Of a stretch of 64,000 nucleotides of DNA, positions 25,173 to 33,856 are shown piece after piece. The notes beneath the pieces are model-generated. The model had not been told where the DNA came from, did not search any database, and saw nothing but the letters and a program-made list of their open reading frames with translations. The translations under genes and the position numbers were made by a program. This DNA comes from Methanofollis aquaemaris (lineage in GTDB: Archaea; Halobacteriota; Methanomicrobia; Methanomicrobiales; Methanofollaceae): contig NZ_CP036172.1 of assembly GCF_017357525.1 (NCBI RefSeq), positions 2,020,561 to 2,084,560 of the forward strand. Reading direction: 5' to 3'. The first letter of the stretch is position 1, and each line of letters begins with the position of its first letter.

Positions 25173-25838
25173 TCAGGAGAACTGGTGTTGCCGGCCTGCG
25201 CCCCCTTGATTGAATGCTCCGGAGTTTTTCTCTCTTATTGTCTCTATTCCTTCTGTACAGTGTGATGGAGAGAGATAGGCGAGTTTCTTGAGGGCATCAA
25301 GGTCTTCTTCAGAGACTGAATGGAATCCCCCAATCGCGCCCATGATCTGGCCATGTCTCGCGACGGTCCCGATGATCTCGCTGATGTGGGGATGGGCGCA
25401 TCCGGTGATGATCAGGTACCCGCGCTCTGTTCTGAGGGCGAGTGCCTGTTCGGGGGGATTGTCCCCACATGGGCCGGTGGAGAAGAGGCCCGGGGCCAAC
25501 TCCTGCCAGCCTTCGATGATCTCGGTCCTGCCGCCCTCTGCCGCGGCTGTCTTTGTCTTTTCAGAGAAGGTGTCGAGGATGCAGACGGTGAGGTCGGGGT
25601 TCTGGCCGAGCACGGCCTGAAGGCCACCCACATGGTCCCAGTGGTCATGGGAGAGGACGAGCGTCCGGATCCTGGCGGGGTCGATCCCGAGTGTCTGCAG
25701 GTTGGCCGAGAGGATGGCCGGATCGCCGCCGGTATCGAAGAGGAGATCCGCCTCCTTGATGTGGCATGAAAAACCCTTTGCTGTCCTGAGCGCCGGGTCG
25801 AAGGGGATGTTGTTGTAAACTTCGGTAACGGTGTACAT
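25173..25838 (-). CDS. MBL-fold metallohydrolase (COG1237-like)
   Basis: The 221-residue protein has the metal site motif SHDHWDHVGG (63-72), DTGG before it and GCAHPHISEI later. It resembles the archaeal subgroup that includes proteins annotated as ribofuranosylaminobenzene-5'-phosphate (methanopterin pathway) enzymes. That activity is not certain from sequence. The C-terminus (FNQGGAGRQHQFS) is low in complexity. It stands alone, with its 3' end toward the candidate RNA. Confidence 0.82.
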   Translation of the reverse strand: MYTVTEVYNNIPFDPALRTAKGFSCHIKEADLLFDTGGDPAILSANLQTLGIDPARIRTLVLSHDHWDHVGGLQAVLGQNPDLTVCILDTFSEKTKTAAAEGGRTEIIEGWQELAPGLFSTGPCGDNPPEQALALRTERGYLIITGCAHPHISEIIGTVARHGQIMGAIGGFHSVSEEDLDALKKLAYLSPSHCTEGIETIREKNSGAFNQGGAGRQHQFS

Positions 25839-25901
25839 CGAAGAAGAGATGTTTTCTTCTTCTATAGGTCTTGTCTTTGAGGAAAAAAGGGGGTGAGTTT
25901 T

Positions 25902-26636
25902 TCAGGCGCAGAGATATGAGATGGAGACCGACGCGGTGACTTTCGCCTCGCCTGCTTCGATAGGGGTCGGCATCCCGGCGGCGGTGTCCATCGCCATCGG
26001 TGCGTTGAAACTGCGCTCATAGTACGGGACATAGGTGCCGCCGATGGTGATCTCTTTGGTTCCTGTGATGGTCACGCCTGCGGCGGCCGCAACGGCATCG
26101 GCGTCGGCGCGTGCATGGTTAACGGCCTGGGTAAGCGCCTCGGCTCTGAGTTCCTGTTCCTTCTCGGGGCTGAGGGTGAAGTACAGTCCGTTGACGCGGT
26201 TGACGTCGTTCGAGACGGCGATGTCGATCACCTCGCCCGCACGGTCAACATCCTTGAGGGTGACCTGGAGGGTGTTGGTGACATGGTAGATCGTTGCCTG
26301 GGTCCTGAAGGGCTTGTCGTTGTCGGGCTTTTCGTGCCAGATGTTGTACCCGGTGGTCTTGAGGTCTTCAGAGGCGATACCCGCGGCTTTGAGGGCGTTG
26401 ATCACCTTGTTCATCGCCTGGCTGTTTGCCGCCTGGGCGGCTTTCGGGTCGGTGTTCTCGGTCTCGACACCGAAGGAGATGACCGCACGGTCAGGGGTCG
26501 TCGTCACCTCGCCGGTGCCGGAGGCATGGATGAGCCGCTCCTCGGTGGTGTCGGTGGCTGCTGCGCTGGCGCTCCAGACGCCGGCGGCCATGAGCACCAT
26601 GAGAGCGGTGCAGAGGATGAGTGTGTGCGTACGCAT
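25902..26636 (-). CDS. Secreted SIMPL-domain (DUF541) protein
   Basis: The 244-residue product has a signal peptide (residues 1-26, ending ASAAA) and then a SIMPL domain: IHASGTGEVTTTPDRAVISFGVE, a VTNTLQVTLKDVDRAGEVID segment and a closing TASVSISY strand. SIMPL proteins are periplasmic or surface proteins; in bacteria some affect oxidative stress and biofilms. Start 26636 was chosen because the signal peptide begins there. It is not in an obvious operon. Confidence 0.85.
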   Translation of the reverse strand: MRTHTLILCTALMVLMAAGVWSASAAATDTTEERLIHASGTGEVTTTPDRAVISFGVETENTDPKAAQAANSQAMNKVINALKAAGIASEDLKTTGYNIWHEKPDNDKPFRTQATIYHVTNTLQVTLKDVDRAGEVIDIAVSNDVNRVNGLYFTLSPEKEQELRAEALTQAVNHARADADAVAAAAGVTITGTKEITIGGTYVPYYERSFNAPMAMDTAAGMPTPIEAGEAKVTASVSISYLCA

Positions 26637-26719
26637 GGTTATCAGGCTACTATCGAACCAGAAAATAAAAATACCTTCCCAAAACTCCGAAAAATTTCGC
26701 ACTTATCGCGTGAGATCTT

Positions 26720-26945
26720 GGCTCTGTTGAATCGAGCATGAACTCCTGGCTCAAGCATACGGGATGAAAATGCTCAGAGCAGCGTTTCAAGATGTGGAAG
26801 TATTCACCGCCCTTGCGCCGGTACACCCGAGAGGATCTCGTTCAATCGCCACCCTTTGGCTATCCTCTGTCCGTGGGGGGTTTCGGGATGAAAACTCCCG
26901 GCCCCCCCACGATGAAGATAGCCAAGGGGCGGATCCGCGTTCATC
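26720..26945 (+). repeat. Dispersed inverted-repeat element, copy B, with long internal foldback
   Basis: It begins GGCTCTGTTGAATC and then carries CATGAACTCC, CTCAAGCATACGGG and GATGAAAATG, as in copies A, D, E and F. An internal foldback pairs about 26848-26880 with 26906-26940; its core reads GGCTATC and GATAGCC on opposite arms. No clear right terminus is visible. The gap 26637-27030 holds this element and the leader of the Cys-rich gene, with no other gene. Confidence 0.6.
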
Positions 26946-27030
26946 CACGCACCTGTTGACCGGAGACTCCTCGCTCCGCCCCTTTCGCCCCCAAAAGTTA
27001 AAATCGGGGAAAATTCGAGAAGTACATAAG

Positions 27031-27354
27031 ATGGGAAAAAAAGATGGTGAATTTTCCTGTGGACTCTCTGCTGTAGAGGTTCCTGACGGTGCAGATGTTT
27101 TGACTCCTGAGCGTGCGTGCTGCGATCTCTGTGGGGAGTGGTTTATCCCGCATTCCCGGGAAGAGGAAGAGAGGGGGCTCTGTCCAGTCTGCAGGAGGGC
27201 ATACATCCGGATATGTCCGTACTGCGAGCGTCCCTTCAGGACCGATACGTGGCCGCATGAAGTCTGTCCTGAATGTTATGAGGACGATCTCTGGCGGGGT
27301 GATGGTCCTGTCGACGAATATGAGGATGAATTGGACTGTCTTGAGGATTACTAG
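27031..27354 (+). CDS. Small Cys-rich zinc-binding protein, unknown function
   Basis: The 107-residue protein has four CxxC knuckles: CDLC, CPVC, CPYC and CPEC, all within about residues 31-80. That suggests two zinc ribbons, with a very acidic tail (DEYEDELDCLEDY). I do not recognise a named family. ATG 27031 is preferred because the longer frame would be made of repeat element sequence. It is flanked on both sides by members of the dispersed repeat family (copies B and C). Confidence 0.7.
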   Translation: MGKKDGEFSCGLSAVEVPDGADVLTPERACCDLCGEWFIPHSREEEERGLCPVCRRAYIRICPYCERPFRTDTWPHEVCPECYEDDLWRGDGPVDEYEDELDCLEDY

Positions 27355-27402
27355 TGGCGAGTCAAGAACACAAGGTCGCCAGGAGAATATAATTGAACGA
27401 CA

Positions 27403-27657
27403 GGCTCTGTTGAATCAGGTATGAAGCGAAAGCACGCCTCAGGCATAGCCCCTGAAAAAGTTTCATAGCAGATCTTCCGGGTGATTTTCATGGTAAACCC
27501 TCAATTCCTCTTCTCCCGTCCTTGAGGGTGACGGGAGCCGAGCACTTCGCCGCCCCTCGGCTCTCTTCGTCGTGGGGGGGTCCGGGGGGCAGCGAGGTGC
27601 TCTGTTCTCACCCGCCGCCATGTTGTGAGGAGCCTGATCGAGGCTTTCTACAGAGCC
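27403..27657 (+). repeat. MITE-like element with terminal inverted repeats, copy C
   Basis: The left end GGCTCTGTTGAA (27403-27414) and right end TTCTACAGAGCC (27646-27657) are inverted with 11 of 12 matches. The 255-bp interior has the shared module CGCCCCTCGGCT and GTCGTGGGGGGG and the segment CCATGTTGTGAGGAG that recurs in copy H. No coding capacity is seen. The right end directly follows the stop codon of the membrane protein gene. No target duplication is obvious. Confidence 0.7.
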
Positions 27658-28776
27658 CTAAGAGCTCTCTTCCTCTTTCTTCTTTTTTCCGGTGAGGATG
27701 ATCCCGATATTGGGGACGATGGTATAGACGGTGAAGTGGCCGCCAAGACAGTGGCGTTCAGGGCCGTAGGCACTCATCTGTATCAGAGTTTTTCTGATTG
27801 CAGATAGTTCTTCTATGATCCTGGAATCGTCCTCTCCTTCTGCTGCTGCCCGGTCGGCCAGGTTCTCTGCGGCCGGGAGGAGGTGCTCCTTCATCTCCTG
27901 GATCTCAGTCTTGTTCACCTCCAGGAGGAGCGACCTGGAGTACCTTCCCTGGAAGGAGCGGAGAAACACGAACTGCGCGAGGAGGAGCGGGACGACCGGC
28001 AGAAATGTTCTGAGCCTGGTGACCGCCTCAACATCCAGGAGTCTGTCGAGGGTCATGCCAGGGAGGAGCATCGCCGAGACGATCAGGATGCCGGCGACGG
28101 CGGCGACGCCGCCGATCACGAGGAGGGCGACGAAACCTGACCTGACGCCCCCGGCGATCCCGGTCTTGAGGTCATGGCGCATGCCGAGGACTCTCCCGAA
28201 GAAGCCCGGGGAATAGGGTTTCATGCGCCAGATGGCGACGTAAAAGGCGATGATAGCGATCGACTGCACCCCAACGATCGTCGCCACCTGCCAGCCCGTC
28301 TCTCCGGTTGCGGTGAGGATGAGGACGAAGAGTATGTCCAGTGAGTAGATGAGCCAGAACCCCGGTGCCAGGGGCTGACTGTTGATGAAGAAGAGGTTCC
28401 AGAAAACCTCGGCGACCGCACCCCGTCTGGTGGTGACGGTCTCCTTGATCGCACCGACGTCGCGGAGATATCTGGTGTATTTGATAAGATCCTCTTTGCT
28501 CAGTTTGGGCTTTTCGGCCCCGCCGGACGGGACGAACATGGCCAGCGGGTGGAACATATAGAGGTAGAAACTGGCCACGATCCAGAAGAGGAGAGTACCG
28601 TCGATGAAGAGAAAGAGCGCTGCGGTGTTGATGACGGCAAGGAAGAGAACAATACTCTCGGGCCAGGTCCGTCCTGGGGCCGCTTGCATGCCCCGGTTGT
28701 ATTCTTCGGCCTTCCTGACCGCGTCACGCACCTCATCTCTGAGGGCCGCGGCCTCGCCGGCGTACATGCTTCCCAT
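27658..28776 (-). CDS. Integral membrane protein, unknown function
   Basis: The 372-residue product has a soluble, charged N-terminus (1-35), about seven hydrophobic helices (approximately 41-85, 128-185, 210-235 and 255-275), then a cytosolic helical tail (about 280-340). The C-terminus ends in a Lys/Glu stretch GKKKKEEESS. I do not recognise a family. It may start at 28776 or at an ATG three codons later. MsrB lies upstream on the same strand, 49 nt away. A repeat element begins at the base after its stop codon. Confidence 0.75.
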   Translation of the reverse strand: MGSMYAGEAAALRDEVRDAVRKAEEYNRGMQAAPGRTWPESIVLFLAVINTAALFLFIDGTLLFWIVASFYLYMFHPLAMFVPSGGAEKPKLSKEDLIKYTRYLRDVGAIKETVTTRRGAVAEVFWNLFFINSQPLAPGFWLIYSLDILFVLILTATGETGWQVATIVGVQSIAIIAFYVAIWRMKPYSPGFFGRVLGMRHDLKTGIAGGVRSGFVALLVIGGVAAVAGILIVSAMLLPGMTLDRLLDVEAVTRLRTFLPVVPLLLAQFVFLRSFQGRYSRSLLLEVNKTEIQEMKEHLLPAAENLADRAAAEGEDDSRIIEELSAIRKTLIQMSAYGPERHCLGGHFTVYTIVPNIGIILTGKKKKEEESS

Positions 28777-28825
28777 AAGAGAATAAGTACCTTATTTTGA
28801 ATAAGCGTTTTCATCAGTTTTCTGC

Positions 28826-29266
28826 TTATTTCTCGGAGAAGACGAGGGATGCGGAGTTGATGCAGTAGCGCAGACCTGTCGGCGGTGGTCCGTCCTCGAA
28901 TACATGGCCGAGATGTGCGTCGCACCGGGCACAGAGCACTTCGGTTCTGTTCATCCCGAAACGTCTGTCGGAAAGTGTCCTGATATTCAGTTCGGAGGCC
29001 GGCGCCCTGAAACTCGGCCACCCGGTGCCTGAGTCGAATTTTGCCTCAGAGAGGAAGAGGTCGGTGCTGCAACAGACGCAACGGTAAATCCCCGCCGCCT
29101 TCCAGGCATGGTACCTCCCGGTGAAGGGGGGTTCGGTACCTCCTTCTCTCGCCACCCTGAAGGCCTCGGGTGTGAGTCTCTGTCGCCACTCCTCCTCGGA
29201 AAGCCTGCACCGCGCCACGGGCCTCACCGTTCCCGAGGCGTCGTCGTAGATCATGACCGTATCCAT
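28826..29266 (-). CDS. msrB: Peptide-methionine (R)-S-oxide reductase
   Basis: The 146-residue enzyme repairs methionine-R-sulfoxide. The catalytic Cys is at 135 ([10 protein letters not shown]). Zinc is bound by CVCC (63-66) and CARC (112-115), and DSGTGWPSF and [10 protein letters not shown] are the substrate-site motifs. A 30-residue N-terminal segment precedes the core. It lies between an unknown membrane protein and an FKBP on the same strand. Confidence 0.95.
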   Translation of the reverse strand: MDTVMIYDDASGTVRPVARCRLSEEEWRQRLTPEAFRVAREGGTEPPFTGRYHAWKAAGIYRCVCCSTDLFLSEAKFDSGTGWPSFRAPASELNIRTLSDRRFGMNRTEVLCARCDAHLGHVFEDGPPPTGLRYCINSASLVFSEK

Positions 29267-29310
29267 CGCCCACCCTCACGTGGGTGGTGATGATAAGAGT
29301 GTCGATACCT

Positions 29311-29742
29311 TCAGGCTAGATTGCGGATCTCTTTGAGGGTGAGGCAGAACGTGAGATCTTTGCCGGCGAGCGGGTGATTGGCGTCCACGACCACCCAGTG
29401 TTTGCTCACTTCCTTGACGGTGACGAGCGAACTCTTCCCGTTCTTGAGACTGACTCTCGCCATCCCGCCCGGAACCGGATCTTCGGGCAGGTTGAGTTTC
29501 TTGCGCCGGATCCTGAAGACCAGTCTCATTTTGTACGGACCATAGGCCTTCTTTGCCGGGAGGAAGATTGTCTTTGTCTCGCCGGGGGCCATCCCGATCA
29601 GTGCTTCCTCGAAGGCCGGGTTGATCGTTCCTTCGCCGATGGTCACCTCTTGCGGTTCATCCGAGCGGTCGAAGACGGTGCCGTCTTCAAGGGTGCCGGT
29701 GTATTCGACGAGGACGACATCGCCCTCCGCTGCCCTCTCCAT
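29311..29742 (-). CDS. FKBP-type peptidyl-prolyl isomerase, SlyD-like
   Basis: The 143-residue product has the FKBP start EGDVVLVEYTGTLEDGTVFDRS, the IGEGTINPAFEEALIGMAPGE core with the insert-in-flap region in the middle, and the closing DANHPLAGKDLTFCLTL that is diagnostic of the archaeal/SlyD group. It acts as a folding catalyst and chaperone. A weak spot is the absence of the His-rich tail of bacterial SlyD. The gene is divergent from the secreted-protein gene at 29875. Confidence 0.92.
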   Translation of the reverse strand: MERAAEGDVVLVEYTGTLEDGTVFDRSDEPQEVTIGEGTINPAFEEALIGMAPGETKTIFLPAKKAYGPYKMRLVFRIRRKKLNLPEDPVPGGMARVSLKNGKSSLVTVKEVSKHWVVVDANHPLAGKDLTFCLTLKEIRNLA

Positions 29743-29874
29743 GCCTCTCTGGTGCGGCGGGCAGGGGCATAAAGGTGCGGCACCGCAAAAGTTTATTCCC
29801 CCTGAAGATGAATGACCACCAGTCTCTCCGGTTCCGGGATGGGGCCCGGCCGGAGGAGGAATGGTGAAAATATC

Positions 29875-30693
29875 ATGTATAAGAAAATGCTTCTTCTTGC
29901 CATGGCTCTGTGTCTCATCTGTTCTGTGCCTGCCGCGTCGGCAGTGCTCCTTGAGGTCACAGAGAAAGGAACCGTCACGGCACTTGACGCCGAGAATGGA
30001 ACGATGACCATTCTGCCTGATGCCAGGTACGCCTGCAACTATTCGATGACACCGCCATGCGGATGGGCCGCGATGAACGAGAGTATCGAGGTCAATGGCA
30101 CGGTACCTGACCCTGCCGTCTTTTCGATCTTCGAGGTCGGCGATGTTGTCGAGGTCACCTCGGTCGGCGGCGAGGGCGGCCGCTGGATCGCCGTCGGGAA
30201 ACTGGTGGCCTCAGAGGGGGTCTGGTATGCGACTGATATCGTCGGCGACCCGGCCACCCTGCCTGCGCCGCTGGTCGGCAATTATTCGCTGACCTATGAG
30301 GCGGTCCCTGACTGCGCCAACTGCACCGGATCGGTCTGCCCGGCCGTCGAGATGAATATCACCGTCCTGAGCGAGGGGAAGACAGTCTTTGAAGATGTCA
30401 TCAAGCCCGGCGAAGACCTCATGTACAACGGGAGAAACGACAACTCGAGTGTCCTGGTTACTTTTATCCGGGGGGAGGCCTCGTCCTTGAACTGTCCTGA
30501 CCAGCCCATGGTGGCCGGACCTCAACCGATCTCGGTCTTCCTGGTCCATGTGAACCCGCCGATCGGCTTTGAGCCTGAGGGAACCGCGGTCCCGACGACC
30601 GTCGCCACAACCGCCCCGACCTCGTCGGGCGCCCTGCTGGTGCCGCTCGTCGCCGGTATCCTCGGTTGTGTCGCCGCCCTCAGGCGGCGCTAA
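29875..30693 (+). CDS. Secreted protein with C-terminal membrane anchor
   Basis: The 272-residue product has a signal peptide (1-23, MYKKMLLLAMALCLICSVPAAS), a beta-rich extracellular domain with several N-glycosylation sequons, a Thr/Ala-rich linker (VPTTVATTAPTSSG) and a C-terminal hydrophobic helix ending RRR. That tail is the common archaeal surface-anchoring arrangement. No enzyme motif is visible. GGAGGAGGA lies upstream with loose spacing. The gene ends inside a terminator hairpin. Confidence 0.78.
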   Translation: MYKKMLLLAMALCLICSVPAASAVLLEVTEKGTVTALDAENGTMTILPDARYACNYSMTPPCGWAAMNESIEVNGTVPDPAVFSIFEVGDVVEVTSVGGEGGRWIAVGKLVASEGVWYATDIVGDPATLPAPLVGNYSLTYEAVPDCANCTGSVCPAVEMNITVLSEGKTVFEDVIKPGEDLMYNGRNDNSSVLVTFIRGEASSLNCPDQPMVAGPQPISVFLVHVNPPIGFEPEGTAVPTTVATTAPTSSGALLVPLVAGILGCVAALRRR

Positions 30694-30702
30694 TCTTTTT
30701 TT
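30672..30702 (+). terminator. Stem-loop plus T-run terminator
   Basis: CGCCGCC (30672-30678) and GGCGGCG (30683-30689) form a perfect 7-bp stem with loop CTCA, coding for the last residues of the secreted protein. TTTTTTT follows at 30696-30702. It resembles a bacterial intrinsic terminator and separates convergent genes. Confidence 0.6.
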
Positions 30703-30710
30703 GTTCAGGA

Positions 30711-31208
30711 TCACAGCCTGACCAGGTGCGCCTCTTTAGTCCTGGTATCGAGGACGGCGAGGGTCGGTGTCCCGGTGAGATATCCGCAGATCTCGCCAGG
30801 GTTGATCATCAGCGTCCTCCCATGCCTGCCGATGAGGGGATGGTGGGTGTGGCCGGAGACGAGGACATCGAGATCGCCGCTCTCCATGAAGGTGGTGAGC
30901 AGGTCGGTGTCATGACCATGAACAAGCCCGATGGAGAGGTCTCCGTCCTCGATCCTGGCGCCGTCGCCGCGCAGGTCGACTATGTCGCCCTCAGATGCGG
31001 TTTTTCTGAGCAGTTCCCGGTCGCCGTCATTGTTCCCGAAGACTCCGATCACCGGCGCGTCCAGTCCTTCAAGCACCCTCAGGGTGAAAGGGGCGACATA
31101 GTCCCCGGCATGGAGGACAAGCCCGACGCCCTCCCTGTTCAGCACCTCGACCGCCCGCTCCACCAGGGGAAGACAGTCATGGGTATCCGCCATGATCCCG
31201 ATGCGCAT
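30711..31208 (-). CDS. Metallophosphoesterase, YfcE/MJ0936 family
   Basis: The 165-residue product has all calcineurin-like metal motifs: MADTHD (Asp 8, His 10), HAGDYV, GNNDGDRE, GLVHGHD and SGHTHHP. MJ0936-type enzymes hydrolyse phosphodiesters in vitro; the natural substrate is not known. Length is typical. It is convergent with the secreted-protein gene and not in an operon. Confidence 0.93.
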   Translation of the reverse strand: MRIGIMADTHDCLPLVERAVEVLNREGVGLVLHAGDYVAPFTLRVLEGLDAPVIGVFGNNDGDRELLRKTASEGDIVDLRGDGARIEDGDLSIGLVHGHDTDLLTTFMESGDLDVLVSGHTHHPLIGRHGRTLMINPGEICGYLTGTPTLAVLDTRTKEAHLVRL

Positions 31209-31350
31209 AGATCCCGATGGGAGCCGATCGCCATAGCGCTTTTGGCATGCGAGGGGGTGTGCGGGCCGTCCTCTTCTGGCCGATCAGAACTCCTTAACTT
31301 GCGCTGATTTTGGTTAACATGCGCCTGTGGACGTTCCTATTTCACAAGGA

Positions 31351-31359
31351 CTATATATT
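31351..31359 (+). promoter_or_regulatory. TATA box of the first ABC operon
   Basis: CTATATATT lies 22-30 nt upstream of ATG 31381, so the binding-protein message is probably leaderless or nearly so. Confidence 0.55.
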
Positions 31360-31380
31360 GTCGTGAGTCGATCATATTTT

Positions 31381-32283
31381 ATGGACAAAAGGATCCTGAC
31401 CGCTTTTGTTGCAGCGATCGTCGTTCTGGCGGTCGCTCTCTGCGGCTGCACTGGTACATCCCCCGATGTGCCGGAAACCACTCCTGCAGTCACCCCTGTT
31501 GCCACAGGTGACGCAGGTACGCCTGCTCCTGAGACGAATGTCACTGAGACCACTCCTGAGACAAACGTCACTGAGACCTCCCCTGCTGCTCAGACCGGCG
31601 AGAAGACCAGGTACATCGTGGGCATCGACGGCGACTACAAGCCGTACTCCTGGATGACCCTCGATGGGAAGGCTACCGGCTTTGACGTCGAGTCGATCCA
31701 GTGGATCGCCGACGAAATGGGCTTTGAAGTCGAGATCAAACCCATGGCCTGGGACGGCATCATCCCCGCGCTCCAGCAGGGCAAGATCGACATGGTCTAT
31801 TCGGGCATGACCATCTCCCCCGAACGTCTCCAGAATGTGAACTTCTCCAAGCCCTACTGGATCGTCAACCAGGCCGTCGCCGTCCGCGAGGGCTCCGACC
31901 TGACCATTGAGGATGTCAAGGAGGGCAAGGTCGTGATGGGTGTCCAGCGCGGTTGCACCGCCCACACCTGGATCGACCAGCACCTGATCCAGACCGGGAA
32001 CCTCTCCTCGGACGACTGCAAACTCTACAAGAACGTCCAGCTCGCCCTGACCGACCTCCAGAACAAGCGGGTCGACGCCGTGATGTACGACGTTCCGGTG
32101 ATCAAAGACGCCATCCAGGGCAAACCCCTGGTGATGCTCGGCGAGATCCAGACCGATGAGGAGTACGGCGTGGCCGTCCGCAAGGACGACAACGACCTGC
32201 GTGCCACCATCAACGAGGGCCTGGACAAACTGATGACCTCCCCGAAGTGGGACGAACTCAAGCAGAAGTACGAGATGGCGTGA
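31381..32283 (+). CDS. Amino-acid ABC transporter substrate-binding lipoprotein (operon 1)
   Basis: The 300-residue product has a signal peptide with a lipobox ending at Cys 23. A Thr/Pro-rich linker with the near repeat ETNVTETTP follows, then a family 3 solute-binding domain (YIVGIDGDYKPYSWMTLDGKATGFDVES; VYSGMTISPERLQNVNFSKPY). The family binds polar amino acids; Asp, Arg and ring residues would set specificity, which I cannot decide. It is 40-50% similar by eye to the second binding protein at 36725. The permease follows after 124 nt. Confidence 0.9.
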   Translation: MDKRILTAFVAAIVVLAVALCGCTGTSPDVPETTPAVTPVATGDAGTPAPETNVTETTPETNVTETSPAAQTGEKTRYIVGIDGDYKPYSWMTLDGKATGFDVESIQWIADEMGFEVEIKPMAWDGIIPALQQGKIDMVYSGMTISPERLQNVNFSKPYWIVNQAVAVREGSDLTIEDVKEGKVVMGVQRGCTAHTWIDQHLIQTGNLSSDDCKLYKNVQLALTDLQNKRVDAVMYDVPVIKDAIQGKPLVMLGEIQTDEEYGVAVRKDDNDLRATINEGLDKLMTSPKWDELKQKYEMA

Positions 32284-32407
32284 GCGCTTTCTTGCGCTTC
32301 TTCATCCCCTCTACATTTTTCAATGATGGTGCTCAATTCATATCAAACGTGATTCGAGCCCCCATGTTCTGGACAGGACAGGGTCCCCTGTGGTGTGGTG
32401 AGTTCAG

Positions 32408-33085
32408 GTGACCGGTGTCCTTGAGGTGATCGCCCAGTCGCTCCCCTATCTTTTAGAAGGGATAGTGGTCACGCTCGCCCTCGTTCTTGCCGCCCTCGGT
32501 GTGGGCCTCCTGATGGGGGTGCCGATGGCCGTCGCCCATGTCTACGGATCCAGGGCGGTCAAAGGGCTCATCTCGATCTATGTCTGGTTCTTCAGGGCCC
32601 TCCCGAACCTGGTGCTGCTCTTTCTCTTCTTCTTCGGGATCTTCCCGCTCATCGGTCTGGGCGAGATCTCGCCTTTCGTTGTGGCCGTCGTCGTCCTGGG
32701 GTTGAGGTCTGGAGCATACCAGTCCCAGATCTTTCGGGGTGCGATCCAGTCCCTGGGCGAGGGGCAGATGACCGCCGCACGGTCACTGGGGATGAGCAGG
32801 CGGCAGGCGATCAAGAGCATCATCCTTCCTCAGGCGATGCGGATCGCCCTGCCCGGATGGTCGAACGAGTACCCGATCCTCCTCACCGATTCGGCGGTCT
32901 GCTATGCGATCGGGGTGATGGAGATCCTGTTCAGGGCCGACCAGATCGTCTCGGTGACCTATGAACCGATGACTGTCTATGTGGGGGCAGCGGTTGTGTA
33001 CATCCTTCTCAATTATGGCGGGATGTGGCTCCTGGATCGGGTCGAGAAGAAGATCACCATCCCGGGATTTGGAAAAGGAGCATAA
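32408..33085 (+). CDS. Amino-acid ABC transporter permease, HisM/GlnP type (operon 1)
   Basis: The 225-residue permease has about five helices and the EAA loop GEGQMTAARSLGMSRRQAIKS that docks to the ATPase. It starts with GTG at 32408; no better ATG exists in the conserved N-terminus (LEVIAQSLPYLLEGIVVTLALV). It is one of two different permeases in the operon, so the channel is probably a heterodimer. The ATPase begins 3 nt after its stop. Confidence 0.9.
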   Translation: MTGVLEVIAQSLPYLLEGIVVTLALVLAALGVGLLMGVPMAVAHVYGSRAVKGLISIYVWFFRALPNLVLLFLFFFGIFPLIGLGEISPFVVAVVVLGLRSGAYQSQIFRGAIQSLGEGQMTAARSLGMSRRQAIKSIILPQAMRIALPGWSNEYPILLTDSAVCYAIGVMEILFRADQIVSVTYEPMTVYVGAAVVYILLNYGGMWLLDRVEKKITIPGFGKGA

Positions 33086-33088
33086 GAG

Positions 33089-33856
33089 ATGGTTTCAGAT
33101 GTTTGCATCCTCCGGGTCGAGGATATTCATAAGAAATATGGTGAGCGGGAGGTGCTCCGGGGTGTCTCCTTCGATGTGAAGAAAGGTGAGACAAAAGTCT
33201 TCATCGGCCCTTCAGGTACGGGCAAGAGCACCTTGCTGCGGTGCATCAACCAGTTGACCGATCCCGACGAGGGACGTGTGTTCCTGCACGATGAGGAAGT
33301 GACGCACTCTGGTGCACGTATCAATTATTTCCGGCAGAAGATCGGGATGGTGTTCCAGAACTTCTACCTCTTCGACCACCTGACGGCTGTACGGAATGTC
33401 GAGATCGCACTGCTGAAGGTGAAGAAGATGGATCCCGCCGCGGCCCGCGAGAAGGCGCTTGCCGAACTGCGCCGGGTGGGGATGGAGGATTGGGCCGAGA
33501 ACTATCCTGCCGAACTCTCGGGGGGTCAGGCGCAGCGCGTCTCGATCGCGCGTGCGCTGGCGATGGACCCCGACGTGATCCTCTTCGACGAACCGACCTC
33601 TGCCCTCGACCCCGAACTGACCCGCGAGGTGCTTGAGGTGATGAAGTCGCTTGCCCGACAGGGGATGACGATGCTCGTGGTGACGCACGAGATGAGTTTT
33701 GCCCGCTCGGTCGCCAACGAGATCATCTTCATGGAACACGGGAAGATCCAGGAACAGGGCTCCCCCGACGACCTCATGACAGGTCCTGCATTCACCCGGA
33801 CAAGAGAGTTCATAGGATCATTTACTGAAACCATTACCGGAAAGCAGGATGACTGA
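33089..33856 (+). CDS. Amino-acid ABC transporter ATPase (operon 1)
   Basis: The 255-residue ATPase has Walker [11 protein letters not shown]-loop VFQNFYLF, signature LSGGQAQR, Walker B VILFDEP and the switch His in VVTHEM. It drives import through the two permeases on either side. DNA and protein are almost identical to the ATPase of operon 2 at 38357 (about 98% over the first 735 bp). They differ only after GSF, where this one ends [10 protein letters not shown]. The stop overlaps the next permease start. Confidence 0.94.
   Translation: MVSDVCILRVEDIHKKYGEREVLRGVSFDVKKGETKVFIGPSGTGKSTLLRCINQLTDPDEGRVFLHDEEVTHSGARINYFRQKIGMVFQNFYLFDHLTAVRNVEIALLKVKKMDPAAAREKALAELRRVGMEDWAENYPAELSGGQAQRVSIARALAMDPDVILFDEPTSALDPELTREVLEVMKSLARQGMTMLVVTHEMSFARSVANEIIFMEHGKIQEQGSPDDLMTGPAFTRTREFIGSFTETITGKQDD

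Noticed and set aside
26764-27030. N-terminal extension of the Cys-rich protein gene
   Set aside because: The added 89 codons are repeat-element sequence; the conserved CxxC part and a sensible start lie at 27031.
31501-31580. Short tandem repeat encoding ETNVTETTP-like units
   Set aside because: It is only a two-unit Thr-rich linker in a lipoprotein, common in archaeal surface proteins; not a CRISPR or minisatellite of note.
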